Assembly: GCF_009797025.1 (NCBI RefSeq)
Contig: NZ_CP047027.1
Coordinates: 3,410,001-3,474,000 of the forward strand
Origin: Cellulophaga sp. L1A9
GTDB lineage: Bacteria; Bacteroidota; Bacteroidia; Flavobacteriales; Flavobacteriaceae
Length of the DNA stretch: 64,000 nucleotides
Direction: 5' to 3'
Shown here: in pieces, positions 1 through 8,690 of the stretch
How the letters are laid out: every line of letters begins with the position of its first letter
Numbering within the stretch: position 1 is the stretch's first letter
Position numbers and translations under genes: made by a program
Notes under the pieces: generated by a model
The model's input: only the letters and a program-made list of their open reading frames with translations
Told to the model about the DNA's origin: nothing
Databases searched by the model: none

Positions 1-21
1 GGAAGACATTATGGTATAAGC

Positions 22-33
22 TGACCTAGGTCA
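22..33 (-). promoter_or_regulatory. Motif-1 operator (TGA-N6-TCA), gene outside window
   Basis: A perfect 12-bp palindrome, TGACCTAGGTCA. No TAnnTTTG box lies at the usual offset on the plus side. On the minus side the expected box falls just before position 1, so the site probably serves a leftward gene outside the window. Confidence 0.55.
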
Positions 34-154
34 GGTGGACAAAAAAAGCACAATTTATTTTTAATAAAATAGCGAGCAAAATAGCTATTTATGCTCTTGT
101 TTTTTGAGAAGAAATTATGGAATGGCAGATGGGTTTTTTTTTGATAAAGATTCC

Positions 155-1354
155 TTAGTTTTTAGATACTACAATTGGAGTAGTGCTTTTTATTTTAAAT
201 TCTCTTTTTTGCAAAAAACGAAATCTAAAGTAAGCCACCACATAACCTACCATCAATAAAACTAGAAGCTGTATAATTTCATTCAGATAAAAATGGCTAT
301 CTACACCCATAATAACCAACTTCTTGATAATTACAAAAAATGGTCTTAATGGAATTAGGTTTGATAAGTATTGAACAAATAAGGGCATTTCATCAATAGA
401 CCAAGTCATACCTGTAATTAGAAATACGGGGTAAGAGGAAAAAGCAATGACTTCCATAGCACCTGTCTCTGAGGAGAAGAAGGAGGCTATAAACCAACTA
501 TAAAGTAAAGTAGCTAAAAGAAATACAGAAGAGATACTTAAGAGTACTAGTAAATTTCCATGAAATGGTAAATCAAAAAATGGAAATAGTACTAAAAACA
601 CCAGAATGATATACGCCATAAATAATAAGAAATACGTTCCTGTTTTTCCTATCATATAATTTAGAAAGTTATTCTCGCTTTCATCAAAACCGATTCGCAT
701 AAGTCCTTTTTCAGTATCTGATGCCACACTTTCAGATAAACCTATAAGTAACATCTGATGTAAAATTAAAATTAGCAAGAATGGTAATAAAAAATCGCCA
801 TAATTATTATTTGGGTTGTACACGGCATTTACTTGAATGGCTACAGGGTCTGAATTTCTGCGTGCCAGTTTTGGAGTGATCATTTTTGATTCAAAGAATT
901 TTTCTCTTGATTTTACGGCATAATCCAAGGCGACCATATTTACGGTCTTATTAATATCATTTGAAGGTAAAAAACGTGTATTGTTCAGGACAAGACCAAT
1001 AGCAGAGCTTTCCTTTTCTAGAAGTTTTTTTTCAAAACCGTTGGGAATGTTTACGTAGCCTTGCACCTCAAAACTAGAAATGCCATTATTAGCTTCTAGA
1101 AGACTAGTATATGTATGGGTTAATGCTATTTTTTGAGTAGCATTTAGCTTATTCAAAAAGTCGCTACTGCTTTTTGTATGGTCCATATCAACCACACCAA
1201 CACTTACTTTTTCTTCGTCTTTTTTAATGTAGGTAGTACCCACTAAAAACAGGTAGAATAGGGGAGCAGCAAATAAAACTAGAAATATACTCTTATCATT
1301 AAAAATGAGAAGCGCTTCCTTTTTTATTAATTTCCAGATGATTTTTAGGTTCAT
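155..1354 (-). CDS. ABC-2 type transporter permease (exporter operon, gene 4)
   Basis: A 399-aa inner-membrane permease of the ABC-2/YhbR-YbhS type. It has one TM helix near residues 22-42, an extracytoplasmic domain of roughly 150 residues, then about five TM helices from residue 190 onward. It overlaps the preceding permease gene by 4 bp (ATGA), so the two are translationally coupled and probably form a heterodimer. They work with the HlyD and TolC proteins upstream in the operon to export a small molecule. No ATP-binding subunit is visible in the operon, so the substrate and energising partner are unknown. The family call is solid; the substrate is not. Confidence 0.88.
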   Translation of the reverse strand: MNLKIIWKLIKKEALLIFNDKSIFLVLFAAPLFYLFLVGTTYIKKDEEKVSVGVVDMDHTKSSSDFLNKLNATQKIALTHTYTSLLEANNGISSFEVQGYVNIPNGFEKKLLEKESSAIGLVLNNTRFLPSNDINKTVNMVALDYAVKSREKFFESKMITPKLARRNSDPVAIQVNAVYNPNNNYGDFLLPFLLILILHQMLLIGLSESVASDTEKGLMRIGFDESENNFLNYMIGKTGTYFLLFMAYIILVFLVLFPFFDLPFHGNLLVLLSISSVFLLATLLYSWFIASFFSSETGAMEVIAFSSYPVFLITGMTWSIDEMPLFVQYLSNLIPLRPFFVIIKKLVIMGVDSHFYLNEIIQLLVLLMVGYVVAYFRFRFLQKREFKIKSTTPIVVSKN

Positions 1355-2538
1355 ATGGCAGCTGTTTTATGAATAGGAAAAATTAGTTTTCTATTAAGTG
1401 TTACTCCTCCCAAAATCAAAACAAACCCAACCAATAGAAATACAAGTAATTTCCAAATTTCCGGCCAGATGAAATGAAATGGTGTATTTAACTGAAATAT
1501 TTTGAGAAAACCCGTTAGAAAATGAGTGAATGGCATAATTTGGGCGTACATAGAATTAAACCAAGGCATGGCCCAAATAGGAAAAGTAAATCCGCTAAAT
1601 ATAAAAGCTGGTGAATTGTAAATTATAGCTAGGTCTAGTGCTATAAGTTCACTTTTAAATAGTAATGACACACCGAAACCTAGAAATATATTAGTAGTAA
1701 TCAAAAGAAAAAGGAGTACCAATAAGCTTCCTAAATTTCCATAAATCGGAATTCCGAAAAAGGGAAACATTAAAGCCAAGACTATACCACATAAACCAAG
1801 GCTATATACGAGATATGCTATGTATTTTCCAAATAGCATAGATAAAAAATTACCTTTTGAAACTGTAAATAGCTCTTGATACGTGTTCTTTTTCCATTCA
1901 TTATTAAATGCTCTTGACGCAGCAATAAATACGATCATTTGCAACAATACAATGGCAAGACCTGGAATTAAGTAATAACTATAATTGTATTGTGGATTTC
2001 CTAAAATTCGTGAATTAACCTGTATAGGCAAAACCGTCCCTGATATTTTACTGGAATCGATACCCAAAGGAGCCATTCTTTTGACTACAACGGAGCCACT
2101 TACTAATTGTGTAACTTGTACGGCTGATCGATAAATAAGGTTGCCAAAAACAATATTTGTAGCGTTGCTATATACTTTTATCTGTACCGGTATTTTTTTT
2201 AATACGTTTTTGTGAAAATCTTTTGGAATGTAAAATACGCCTTGTACGTTATTTTTTACGAAAGCGTTTTTAAGATCCTCATCAGATGACATGTAATGGG
2301 TAATCTTAAATGTGCTTGAAGCTTCTAGAAGTCTAATGTAGGTGCGACTCATAGTACTGTTGTCGTTATCATAAACGGCAATAGGTACTTCTCTCAACGC
2401 TCCTTTATAATAAATAGCTCCAAGAAGAAAAAATACTATAAAAGGAATAATAATGAATAGGTTTCGCGTAGATTTTTGATGCGCTAATCGCAACATTTCC
2501 CGCTTTAAAACACGATATAAACCCCAGTTGCTTAACAT
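1351..2538 (-). CDS. ABC-2 type transporter permease (exporter operon, gene 3)
   Basis: A 395-aa paralogue of the next gene with the same plan: N-terminal TM helix at about 25-45, a large periplasmic loop, and a C-terminal bundle of about five TM helices. It lies 4 bp downstream of the HlyD gene and overlaps the next permease by 4 bp. In the family such pairs form the membrane channel of tripartite drug or metabolite exporters. I see no nucleotide-binding domain in either permease, so an ATPase must come from elsewhere if the exporter is active. Confidence 0.88.
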   Translation of the reverse strand: MLSNWGLYRVLKREMLRLAHQKSTRNLFIIIPFIVFFLLGAIYYKGALREVPIAVYDNDNSTMSRTYIRLLEASSTFKITHYMSSDEDLKNAFVKNNVQGVFYIPKDFHKNVLKKIPVQIKVYSNATNIVFGNLIYRSAVQVTQLVSGSVVVKRMAPLGIDSSKISGTVLPIQVNSRILGNPQYNYSYYLIPGLAIVLLQMIVFIAASRAFNNEWKKNTYQELFTVSKGNFLSMLFGKYIAYLVYSLGLCGIVLALMFPFFGIPIYGNLGSLLVLLFLLITTNIFLGFGVSLLFKSELIALDLAIIYNSPAFIFSGFTFPIWAMPWFNSMYAQIMPFTHFLTGFLKIFQLNTPFHFIWPEIWKLLVFLLVGFVLILGGVTLNRKLIFPIHKTAAI

Positions 2539-2542
2539 AGTA

Positions 2543-3517
2543 TTATTTGTGAATGTGAATTGACATACCTGGTCTTAACTCCAAAATACGGTCTTGAGGC
2601 TTTAGATGTACTTCAAAAGTCTTTAGGTCATATTCTCCCTTAGCTTTAATAGGAACCCAAGTAGCAAAATCAGCCATTGGTGCTATGTAGCTTACTTTAA
2701 AATCTACTTTTTCGTTGCTAAGGCCAGGAACTGTGGCTTTGTAGACTTGGTTCATTTTAAAATCAGCAAGGTCATCTTCCCTCACATTAAAAATAGCATA
2801 GACCTTTTCAGGAATTTGTATGGTTACAATAGGATAACCGGCAGCCATTACTTCTCCTTCCTCGGCAATTTGATTACTAATAACACCTGCCGTAGGAGCA
2901 ACAATTTTTAGTTCATCGTAAAAAGCTTCTACTTCATTATAAGCGCTTTTAGCGCTTTCATAACTTCCGTATGCAGCGCTTATGTCTTCTTTTCGTGCTC
3001 CTTTTTTTGCCATTTCCCAAACAGATTTGGCAGCGTTCATTTGTTCTTTTGCAGCATCATATTTAAACTGGAGTTCATCCATTTCTTGTTTTGAAATAAT
3101 ATTATCGGCATAAAGAGCTTGATATCTTTTATATGTTTTTTCGGCAAAGTCAAATTGACTTTTAGCCATTTGATATTGGTTTTGAAGCGCATTTATCTCT
3201 TCTTTTCTGGCACCATACTCAGCTTTATTAAATAAGGAACGTGCAGCTTTTACCATACCTTCTGCTTGACCTTTTTTAGCATTTAAAACATCGGGTTCTA
3301 AAGTGGCCAATATTTCTCCTTTTTCTACATTGCTTCCTTTTTCTACCAGTAAACTAAGTACTCTTCCTGAAATTTCTGAAGAAACATTTACCTCAGTGGT
3401 CTCTAGCATACCTGAATATACAGTCTCTTCTACACTATTCGCTTTTATGAAAAAGTAGCTAATAGCAAAGATGATAATCAGTATAGGTATAGCTAATGTT
3501 AAGTATGCTTTTTTCAT
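2543..3517 (-). CDS. HlyD-family periplasmic adaptor (membrane fusion protein)
   Basis: A 324-aa adaptor. It has an N-terminal membrane anchor (about residues 5-25), a biotinyl-lipoyl half-domain with VSSEISGRV at about 45-53, a long alpha-helical hairpin (about 80-195) containing two near-identical KKGARKE/YGARKE segments, and the second lipoyl half (APTAGVISNQ at about 208) before a beta-barrel domain. It would bridge the ABC permeases and the TolC channel across the periplasm. It sits 6 bp downstream of tolC and 4 bp upstream of the permeases, which makes it part of the same transcript. Confidence 0.92.
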   Translation of the reverse strand: MKKAYLTLAIPILIIIFAISYFFIKANSVEETVYSGMLETTEVNVSSEISGRVLSLLVEKGSNVEKGEILATLEPDVLNAKKGQAEGMVKAARSLFNKAEYGARKEEINALQNQYQMAKSQFDFAEKTYKRYQALYADNIISKQEMDELQFKYDAAKEQMNAAKSVWEMAKKGARKEDISAAYGSYESAKSAYNEVEAFYDELKIVAPTAGVISNQIAEEGEVMAAGYPIVTIQIPEKVYAIFNVREDDLADFKMNQVYKATVPGLSNEKVDFKVSYIAPMADFATWVPIKAKGEYDLKTFEVHLKPQDRILELRPGMSIHIHK

Positions 3518-3523
3518 AATGGT

Positions 3524-5002
3524 TTATTTAGTGATAAACGGTATCATTTTTTCTGGTTCTCCTACGGCCGTATATAGGTTGGCAATAGCTTGGTAGTATC
3601 CATTAAGGGCTACTATTTGTTCTATTTTAGATTTTTTGTACAAAAGGGAGGCATCGATTACATCTATTGATTTGCCAAGACCTTCCTCAAACCTTCTGGT
3701 GTTGATTCGTAAATTCTCTTTCGCCAAATCTACTGTAGCCGATAAGCTGTTATAAAGTTTTTGTTGATTACGTGCCGTAACGTAGTTAGACTGTACCAGC
3801 AAGTGAATCTGCTTTACGGCATAGTTTTTTGCATTTTCTACTTCTTTTTCTAAATGTTTTTTTGCTTTCAGTTGGTTGATGTCTTTAAATCCATTAAAGA
3901 GATTTATTTGGGCTTGAACCCCTACAATGAATTCTGGCGGAACGATAGGAAGTTCGTCACGGAACATATTATAAGTACCAAAAGCTGCTATGTTGGGCAT
4001 AAACTTGGATTTTTCTAAAGCCAATGCCTGTTTGGCCATTTCCTCTTTTTGGTCAATCAAATTTAAAATGGGTTGTTTGGTATATGCTGTAGTCAACAAT
4101 TCTTCAAAATCTAGGTAAAGGTCTTTATAAGCAATACTATCCATCACCGTGAATTGGACACTATCTGCTAAGTTCATAGTAGTGCGTAAAGCCATGGTGG
4201 CTAATTCTTCTTGGTTCAGATCATTATTCAAGTCTTTCTGAGCATCAGCAACAGCAACCTTAGCTCTTAATAATACATGTTGAGGTAGAATTTCTAATTC
4301 AATAGCTCGAGCGGCTTGTTCTTCGTGTTTTAACATTCCCTCATAAACTTCTTGCCTAGTTTTTACAACTTGCTTTATTAGAACTACATTTAAATAACGT
4401 TTAATAAGTTCGTTTGCAATTTCATATTTTACCTGTCTAAGTTCTATATCTGCGGAGTTTAATTCTGCTTTGGCATATTTTTTAGCGGCTATTATTTTGC
4501 CTCCAGTAAATAGTGGCTGTGTGGCCGTTAGTGCTGCAGTAGGAAATTGCTGGTTGTCTATCTCCATATTCGGATAAGAAGGAAATTGGCCTAATACGCT
4601 TACCAAAGTACTATAAGCACTTTCTGTGCTCACACCAGACAATCCAATTTGTTCGCCATATGCAGCAATAAAAGCAGCTCCGTACTTGCCGCCCAAATCA
4701 TCTAGTGAGGTTGAAATCTGTGAGGTGTTCACCTCTAAATTTTCGCTGAGGTAGGTATATCCTCCCAATAAATTTAATGAAGGTAAAAAGTTACCTTTTG
4801 CTGCTTTGTCTTCGTATATTTTTTGTTGTACCCGCTCATTGTATTGCTTAATTTTTTCATTGTTGCCATAGCTGAGTTCCAATGCTTCAGCAATACTTAT
4901 TTGTTGTTTTTGTGCATTTACATGAGATACAAGAAGTATCATAAATAGAAAAATGATTCTTGTAAATAGCACTTTACATCTTGTATTTTCTAGATCTTTC
5001 AT
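3524..5002 (-). CDS. TolC-family outer membrane efflux protein (first gene of exporter operon)
   Basis: A 492-aa protein with an N-terminal signal sequence (hydrophobic stretch at about 12-30 ending in VNAQ) and the two-fold repeat of long helices and short beta strands typical of outer-membrane efflux trimers. It provides the outer-membrane duct for the HlyD/ABC-2 exporter encoded immediately downstream. The start at 5002 (MKDLENTRCK) gives a somewhat long signal peptide; MILLVSHVNA is a possible later start. Transcription probably begins from the motif-1 promoter at 5034-5076. Confidence 0.9.
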   Translation of the reverse strand: MKDLENTRCKVLFTRIIFLFMILLVSHVNAQKQQISIAEALELSYGNNEKIKQYNERVQQKIYEDKAAKGNFLPSLNLLGGYTYLSENLEVNTSQISTSLDDLGGKYGAAFIAAYGEQIGLSGVSTESAYSTLVSVLGQFPSYPNMEIDNQQFPTAALTATQPLFTGGKIIAAKKYAKAELNSADIELRQVKYEIANELIKRYLNVVLIKQVVKTRQEVYEGMLKHEEQAARAIELEILPQHVLLRAKVAVADAQKDLNNDLNQEELATMALRTTMNLADSVQFTVMDSIAYKDLYLDFEELLTTAYTKQPILNLIDQKEEMAKQALALEKSKFMPNIAAFGTYNMFRDELPIVPPEFIVGVQAQINLFNGFKDINQLKAKKHLEKEVENAKNYAVKQIHLLVQSNYVTARNQQKLYNSLSATVDLAKENLRINTRRFEEGLGKSIDVIDASLLYKKSKIEQIVALNGYYQAIANLYTAVGEPEKMIPFITK

Positions 5003-5033
5003 CCGTTTACGAAAGTTTACTCTTTATTCTATA

Positions 5034-5076
5034 CAAAGGTGGTTTGCTTTGAGAAGAAATTGGATGACCTAAATCA
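5034..5076 (-). promoter_or_regulatory. Motif-1 operator and -7 box for the tolC exporter operon
   Basis: The operator TGACCTAAATCA (5065-5076) is flanked as ATGACCTAAATCAT. On the minus strand CACCTTTG (5034-5041, one mismatch to TAnnTTTG) starts 29.5 bp from the palindrome centre. This fits a Crp/Fnr activator at about -41.5, 32 bp upstream of the tolC ATG. Confidence 0.65.
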
Positions 5077-5108
5077 TATCGCGCAAAATAATTTTTATTT
5101 TTTTAGCA

Positions 5109-5294
5109 CTAGGCTTTACTGATACTAATGCAGATAATACCGATTAAAATAAAGGAGACAAAAGTATAGGTTATGAGTTTTTTTGCAATTTTAGAGCCTG
5201 CCAATAAACTTAAGCTTAGCTTCGTTAATAGTGTATTTAAAATAATGGTTACTACTATTCTTCTTAGAAACCTAAGTATTTTACAAGAAAGCAA
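5109..5294 (-). CDS. Possible small hydrophobic protein (61 aa)
   Basis: A 61-residue open frame with two hydrophobic segments (about 10-33 and 40-60) separated by a short basic patch. It lies between the tolC promoter and the terminator of the gene to the right, with no obvious -7 box or coupled neighbour. I do not recognise a family. It could be a small membrane peptide or chance. Confidence 0.22.
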   Translation of the reverse strand: MLSCKILRFLRRIVVTIILNTLLTKLSLSLLAGSKIAKKLITYTFVSFILIGIICISISKA

Positions 5295-5371
5295 CTGGTA
5301 ATTTTTTTAAAAAAATACGTTCCTGATATATTATTATTATTTAGCACCTTAAAACACCATTATATACCAAA

Positions 5372-5404
5372 AACGTCCTCAAAACCAAGGTTTATGAGGA
5401 CGTT
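5372..5404 (-). terminator. Intrinsic terminator after the 130-aa coiled-coil gene
   Basis: The arms AACGTCCTC (5372-5380) and GAGGACGTT (5396-5404) are perfectly complementary, with a further AAACC/GGTTT inner stem. Read on the minus strand the hairpin runs into a short T tract, 55 bp downstream of the stop at 5459. Confidence 0.75.
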
Positions 5405-5458
5405 AAACATTTAAAAATTATAGGAGCCTATTTTTACATGTAATCTTGTATGAATCAA

Positions 5459-5851
5459 TTACATGTATTTAGATAAGAATTTAAAGAAATCTTTTTTTAG
5501 ATCTGCATAAATTTGTCGTTGAGTTTCCATTTTTTTACGAAGTTCTAGGTGATTTTTCACCATGGCTACATCCATAGATTCGTGATTTTCATCACTATGG
5601 CCAGATATATTCATTTCATGCTCCTCAATCGTCTCTTCCATATCTTCTATTACCCCTTCATGAAGAAGAAATTCATTTTGATAATGTTCTAACTTTGCAA
5701 GTACGTCTTTATCCGTCCAACGTGTTACTAGTTCCGCTAATCTGTTTTTGAAAGATTTTAATTCATCATTCCAAAATTCAAGTTCAGATTTCCATAGTTT
5801 GTGTTCAAAATGTAAATCTGAATTGTTAATTACTTCTTTTACTTCTTTCAT
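5459..5851 (-). CDS. Hypothetical helical protein, paralogue of 8161 and 32164 products
   Basis: A 130-aa, highly charged and predicted all-helical soluble protein without signal peptide. Residues about 19-34 (WKSELEFWNDELKSF) match the same region in the products at 8161-8592 (WKSDLLFYKDDLKFL) and 32164-32568 (WIHEVEFYLDEFRVL). The three therefore form one family with the pattern W-x-x-[ED]-[LV]-x-F-[WY]-x-D-[ED]. It lies 25 bp downstream of the AhpD-like gene and is probably co-transcribed from the motif-1 promoter at 6294-6336. A terminator follows. No function can be assigned; all three paralogues sit in stress or energy regulon contexts. Confidence 0.75.
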   Translation of the reverse strand: MKEVKEVINNSDLHFEHKLWKSELEFWNDELKSFKNRLAELVTRWTDKDVLAKLEHYQNEFLLHEGVIEDMEETIEEHEMNISGHSDENHESMDVAMVKNHLELRKKMETQRQIYADLKKDFFKFLSKYM

Positions 5852-5876
5852 GATACTGTATGTTTTAATTATATAT

Positions 5877-6230
5877 CTAGTTATCTTCTAATATTGCAAA
5901 TTGATTTAATGCTTCTAATGCTTCACAACCGTACATTAATGCAGGACCTCCACCCATCATGACCGCTACACCTATAGTTTCTATAATTTCTTCTGAGAGT
6001 GCACCAGCTTGTATTGCATCATGAACATGAAAAGCAATACATCCATCACAGCGAACCGTAATGGCAATACCTAAAGCAATGAGTTCTTTTGTTTTGGAAG
6101 AAAGTACACCTTCTGCAGTACTGGCTTTATGCAGACTGTTAAAACCTCCAATGGTTTCGGGTATATTTGTTCCCAATTCTTTTACAAGTTGCGTAAGGTC
6201 ATTATAATTTTTTGAATGGTCTTTAATCAT
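5877..6230 (-). CDS. Carboxymuconolactone decarboxylase / AhpD-like protein
   Basis: A 117-aa single-domain protein of the CMD/AhpD superfamily. The redox motif C61-D-G-C64-x-x-x-H68 is intact, as in AhpD-type peroxidase partners, within a compact helical fold whose length fits the family. Proteins with this motif act as thiol peroxidase or alkylhydroperoxidase components; the exact partner is not evident here. Its promoter carries a perfect motif-1 site and a consensus -7 box. The coiled-coil gene follows 25 bp downstream. Confidence 0.88.
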   Translation of the reverse strand: MIKDHSKNYNDLTQLVKELGTNIPETIGGFNSLHKASTAEGVLSSKTKELIALGIAITVRCDGCIAFHVHDAIQAGALSEEIIETIGVAVMMGGGPALMYGCEALEALNQFAILEDN

Positions 6231-6293
6231 GATTTCATGTTTTAAAAGTTTAAAATGTTTTGAAGAATCTTTCTAATATGCCTAAATCATATT

Positions 6294-6336
6294 CAAAGTT
6301 ATTTTAAATCCTCGTGGGTAAACATGATTTAAATCA
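6294..6336 (-). promoter_or_regulatory. Motif-1 operator and -7 box for the AhpD-like gene
   Basis: The operator TGATTTAAATCA (6325-6336) is a perfect palindrome. On the minus strand the box TAACTTTG (6294-6301) is a full match to TAnnTTTG and starts 29.5 bp from the operator centre. The leader to the ATG at 6230 is about 55-60 nt. Confidence 0.75.
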
Positions 6337-6465
6337 GTGCCCTAAATAAATTTATAGTGATATAAAATATAAGAAGAAGGTAAAGTAGTTCTAGTAGTTT
6401 ATCTATATATAATGGATTATAGAAAATGCTTTTGTTTTAAGAATTTTTTAATTTAATCTAACAAC

Positions 6466-6508
6466 TGACCCAAGTCATTTAAAAATTCCTAAGGGCAATA
6501 TACCTTTG
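6466..6508 (+). promoter_or_regulatory. Motif-1 operator and -7 box for the WG-repeat gene
   Basis: The operator TGACCCAAGTCA (6466-6477) is followed by the consensus box TACCTTTG (6501-6508), 29.5 bp from its centre. The box lies 25 bp before the chosen ATG at 6533. It overlaps the upstream TTG that opens the longest reading frame, which argues against that start. Confidence 0.75.
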
Positions 6509-6532
6509 GTTGAATATAAAAAACAAATAGAA

Positions 6533-7186
6533 ATGAAACGGTTATTTATTATTACGTTATTGTTGTCAATACCTATGATAGGTAGTTCACAAACACTTGA
6601 AGAAATTAATACACCTACGGTTTCGGGACTGGATCAAATAGGGTCTTTTAGCGAGGGTTTAACAGCTGTTAAAAAAGGAAATGAGTGGGGTTTTATTGAT
6701 GAAGATGGCATATTGGTTATTGATTTTAGAGGAGATTTAGTTTGGAACAAAACCCCTAATACAGCTAAGCTTGGCGTAGAAAATCTTGGTTATCCTCAAT
6801 TTAAGAATGGACTTTGCGCTATAAAAGTAGTGAAAGAAGATGGTATAACTCGGTATGGTTTTATAGATGAAAAAGGAACTATAGTGATACCTGCAGAATT
6901 TTTAAACGTAAGTCAATTTAATGATGGCCGTACCATAGGTATCTACGAGAAAAAAGTCTTGCGTGGTAAGAATCCTTATCAATTGAGAATTTATGAATAT
7001 GACTTTACAGAAGTAGTCGTAAATACAAAGGGTGAAATGTTATGGCCAATACAGGAAAGACAGGGTATTGTCATGTCAACAAAACTGTATGAATTACCAG
7101 AAATACATGCTTCTATGATTTCGGACAAACTATTAATGGTGAAAGATAAAACCAATACGTGGAACATTGTTAAGCCTAAACTTTAA
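6533..7186 (+). CDS. Exported WG-repeat protein
   Basis: A 217-aa protein starting MKRLFIITLL with a clear signal peptide ending near SSQT (about residue 21). Two WG-like repeats are visible (FSEGLTAVKKGNEWGFID at about 39-56, and a second ending in RYGFIDEKGTIVIP at about 105-118). WG repeats form small beta units of unknown general role, and the protein is probably periplasmic or surface exposed. I chose ATG 6533 over TTG 6506 because of the signal peptide and because the -7 box overlaps the TTG. It is the first gene rightward from a motif-1 promoter; usp follows 143 bp later. Confidence 0.8.
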   Translation: MKRLFIITLLLSIPMIGSSQTLEEINTPTVSGLDQIGSFSEGLTAVKKGNEWGFIDEDGILVIDFRGDLVWNKTPNTAKLGVENLGYPQFKNGLCAIKVVKEDGITRYGFIDEKGTIVIPAEFLNVSQFNDGRTIGIYEKKVLRGKNPYQLRIYEYDFTEVVVNTKGEMLWPIQERQGIVMSTKLYELPEIHASMISDKLLMVKDKTNTWNIVKPKL

Positions 7187-7329
7187 TATTTCAGGGCTTA
7201 ATAACTCCTAAGATGGATTATACGAAGTTTTTTATTCAATAGCGGGTAATTAAGGAACTAAATAAGTGAAAATCGAAATCTAAAAATTAATTATATGGCT
7301 TTTAAAAGCGATATGTAAAGACACACAGC

Positions 7330-8109
7330 ATGGATAAAATTTCAACAATACTGGTACCATTCAATTTTACGGAGGCATCAAAAAAGGCACTAAAATATGC
7401 CATAAGCTTTGTAGGTAGGTTTGACGATATAAAAATTATATTGGCGTATGTTTCAGGAAATAGTAATCTTGAGTTGGAGCCTGGAAATTTCGAAAAGTTA
7501 GAGAAGGAATATAGCGGTGTTTTGCAAAATAAATTAGAATGGATCATTCAAGAAGGAGCACTTATTACAACGTTACTTGAAATTAGGAAAAAGAATAAGA
7601 TAGACCTTATCATAATGGGATGTGCGGATAGAAAGGGGAATAGACAACATGAAAAAACGATTAATCTTGTTTTAAAAAGTACATGTCCGGTTATGGTTAT
7701 TCCTTATAATTATGTAGCGTATAATCTTGCCAATATAGCTTTAGTTATAGGAAGAGAAGAGATTGATAATACTAAAAAGTTAGGAACACTCTTAATGATT
7801 GCTCGTAAATGTAAAGCAAAGGTACATGTATTGACTATTGAGAATGAGCCTGTAGTTTATGGGTATAGTAAAGAGGAAGAAAAGAATGAGAACGCTATTG
7901 AATACTATCTTGAGTCATTCTATGAAGAGCGTGTATTTATTAAAAACGATGATATTTTAGATGGTATTAATACCTATGGTATAAAAAATGAAATTGATCT
8001 TGTAACCATTCTTCCTAAAAGTAAAAACAAGAAGCATAACGCTACAGAAAAGCAGCTAACAGAATTGTTAATTTTAAATTCTAAAGTTCCCATACTTGTT
8101 TTGGAATAG
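7330..8109 (+). CDS. Tandem universal stress protein (UspA family)
   Basis: A 259-aa cytoplasmic protein with two UspA-like alpha/beta domains (about 1-130 and 135-259). The first has the typical ILVPFNFTEASKKALKYA start and IDLIIMGCA strand. Neither domain keeps the full G-2x-G-9x-G(S/T) ATP-binding signature, so this looks like a non-ATP-binding Usp. It lies between the WG gene and a coiled-coil gene on the same strand; co-transcription is likely. It is a stress or growth-arrest function by family; the specific role is unknown. Confidence 0.88.
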   Translation: MDKISTILVPFNFTEASKKALKYAISFVGRFDDIKIILAYVSGNSNLELEPGNFEKLEKEYSGVLQNKLEWIIQEGALITTLLEIRKKNKIDLIIMGCADRKGNRQHEKTINLVLKSTCPVMVIPYNYVAYNLANIALVIGREEIDNTKKLGTLLMIARKCKAKVHVLTIENEPVVYGYSKEEEKNENAIEYYLESFYEERVFIKNDDILDGINTYGIKNEIDLVTILPKSKNKKHNATEKQLTELLILNSKVPILVLE

Positions 8110-8160
8110 GTACTATGCAACATATAAGCAAAATTATTATTTCTTAAAATAAGATACTAG

Positions 8161-8592
8161 ATGAAATTTTTTAGCAACAGACCAAAAAGCGATTTTGTAG
8201 AAAATGACAATTGGCAAAAATTATATATTTTAACAGAACATTGGAAATCAGATCTTTTATTTTACAAAGATGACCTTAAGTTTTTAAGGCATCTGGAGGA
8301 TAAATATTTCTTATGGATAGAGGCACAAACAGATTTGGAAAACATACGCAAAGTCGGGGAGAGTATTTTAAAAGACACGAGAGATTGTGATGATTTATTA
8401 GAGCGTGTAGACAAACATTTAGTTCATCTATCTGTATTAATGAGTACGAAAGACAACGATAATCAAAAAGAATTTAGGACAGAACATATGGAGCTAGAGG
8501 AAGCTATTTTCCAATTTATAGAAAATATGAGAGGAAATAGAAGGCAACTTTTTAAAGTTATCGAATTTGATGTTGAAACAGCTAAATTATAA
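8161..8592 (+). CDS. Hypothetical helical protein, paralogue of 5459 and 32164 products
   Basis: A 143-aa charged, predicted helical soluble protein. Residues about 29-43 (WKSDLLFYKDDLKFL) carry the family pattern shared with the products at 5459-5851 and 32164-32568. It lies 51 bp after the tandem usp gene and ends at a strong bidirectional terminator. No known domain is recognised. Its repeated association with Usp and Crp-controlled promoters suggests a stress-time structural or ribosome-associated role, but this is inference. Confidence 0.75.
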   Translation: MKFFSNRPKSDFVENDNWQKLYILTEHWKSDLLFYKDDLKFLRHLEDKYFLWIEAQTDLENIRKVGESILKDTRDCDDLLERVDKHLVHLSVLMSTKDNDNQKEFRTEHMELEEAIFQFIENMRGNRRQLFKVIEFDVETAKL

Positions 8593-8629
8593 CTTGAAAC
8601 AAGTATAGAATTAGTTGTAAAACTACTTA

Positions 8630-8669
8630 AAAAGCTAAAGTTCTTAACGGGTTAAGAACTTTAGCTTTT
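8630..8669. terminator. Strong bidirectional terminator between convergent genes
   Basis: A perfect 19-bp inverted repeat: AAAAGCTAAAGTTCTTAAC (8630-8648) and its complement (8651-8669) around a GG loop. The A and T ends give U-tracts in both directions. It separates the plus-strand stress genes from glk on the minus strand. Confidence 0.92.
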
Positions 8670-8690
8670 ATGTTTAAAAATGAGGACATT

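Noticed and set aside
6278..6290. ATGCCTAAATCAT, similar to a motif-1 half-site
   Set aside because: Only the right half matches and it lies downstream of the predicted start of the AhpD-like transcript.
6506..6532. Upstream TTG start for the WG-repeat protein
   Set aside because: It overlaps the -7 box and would bury the signal peptide behind ten polar residues.
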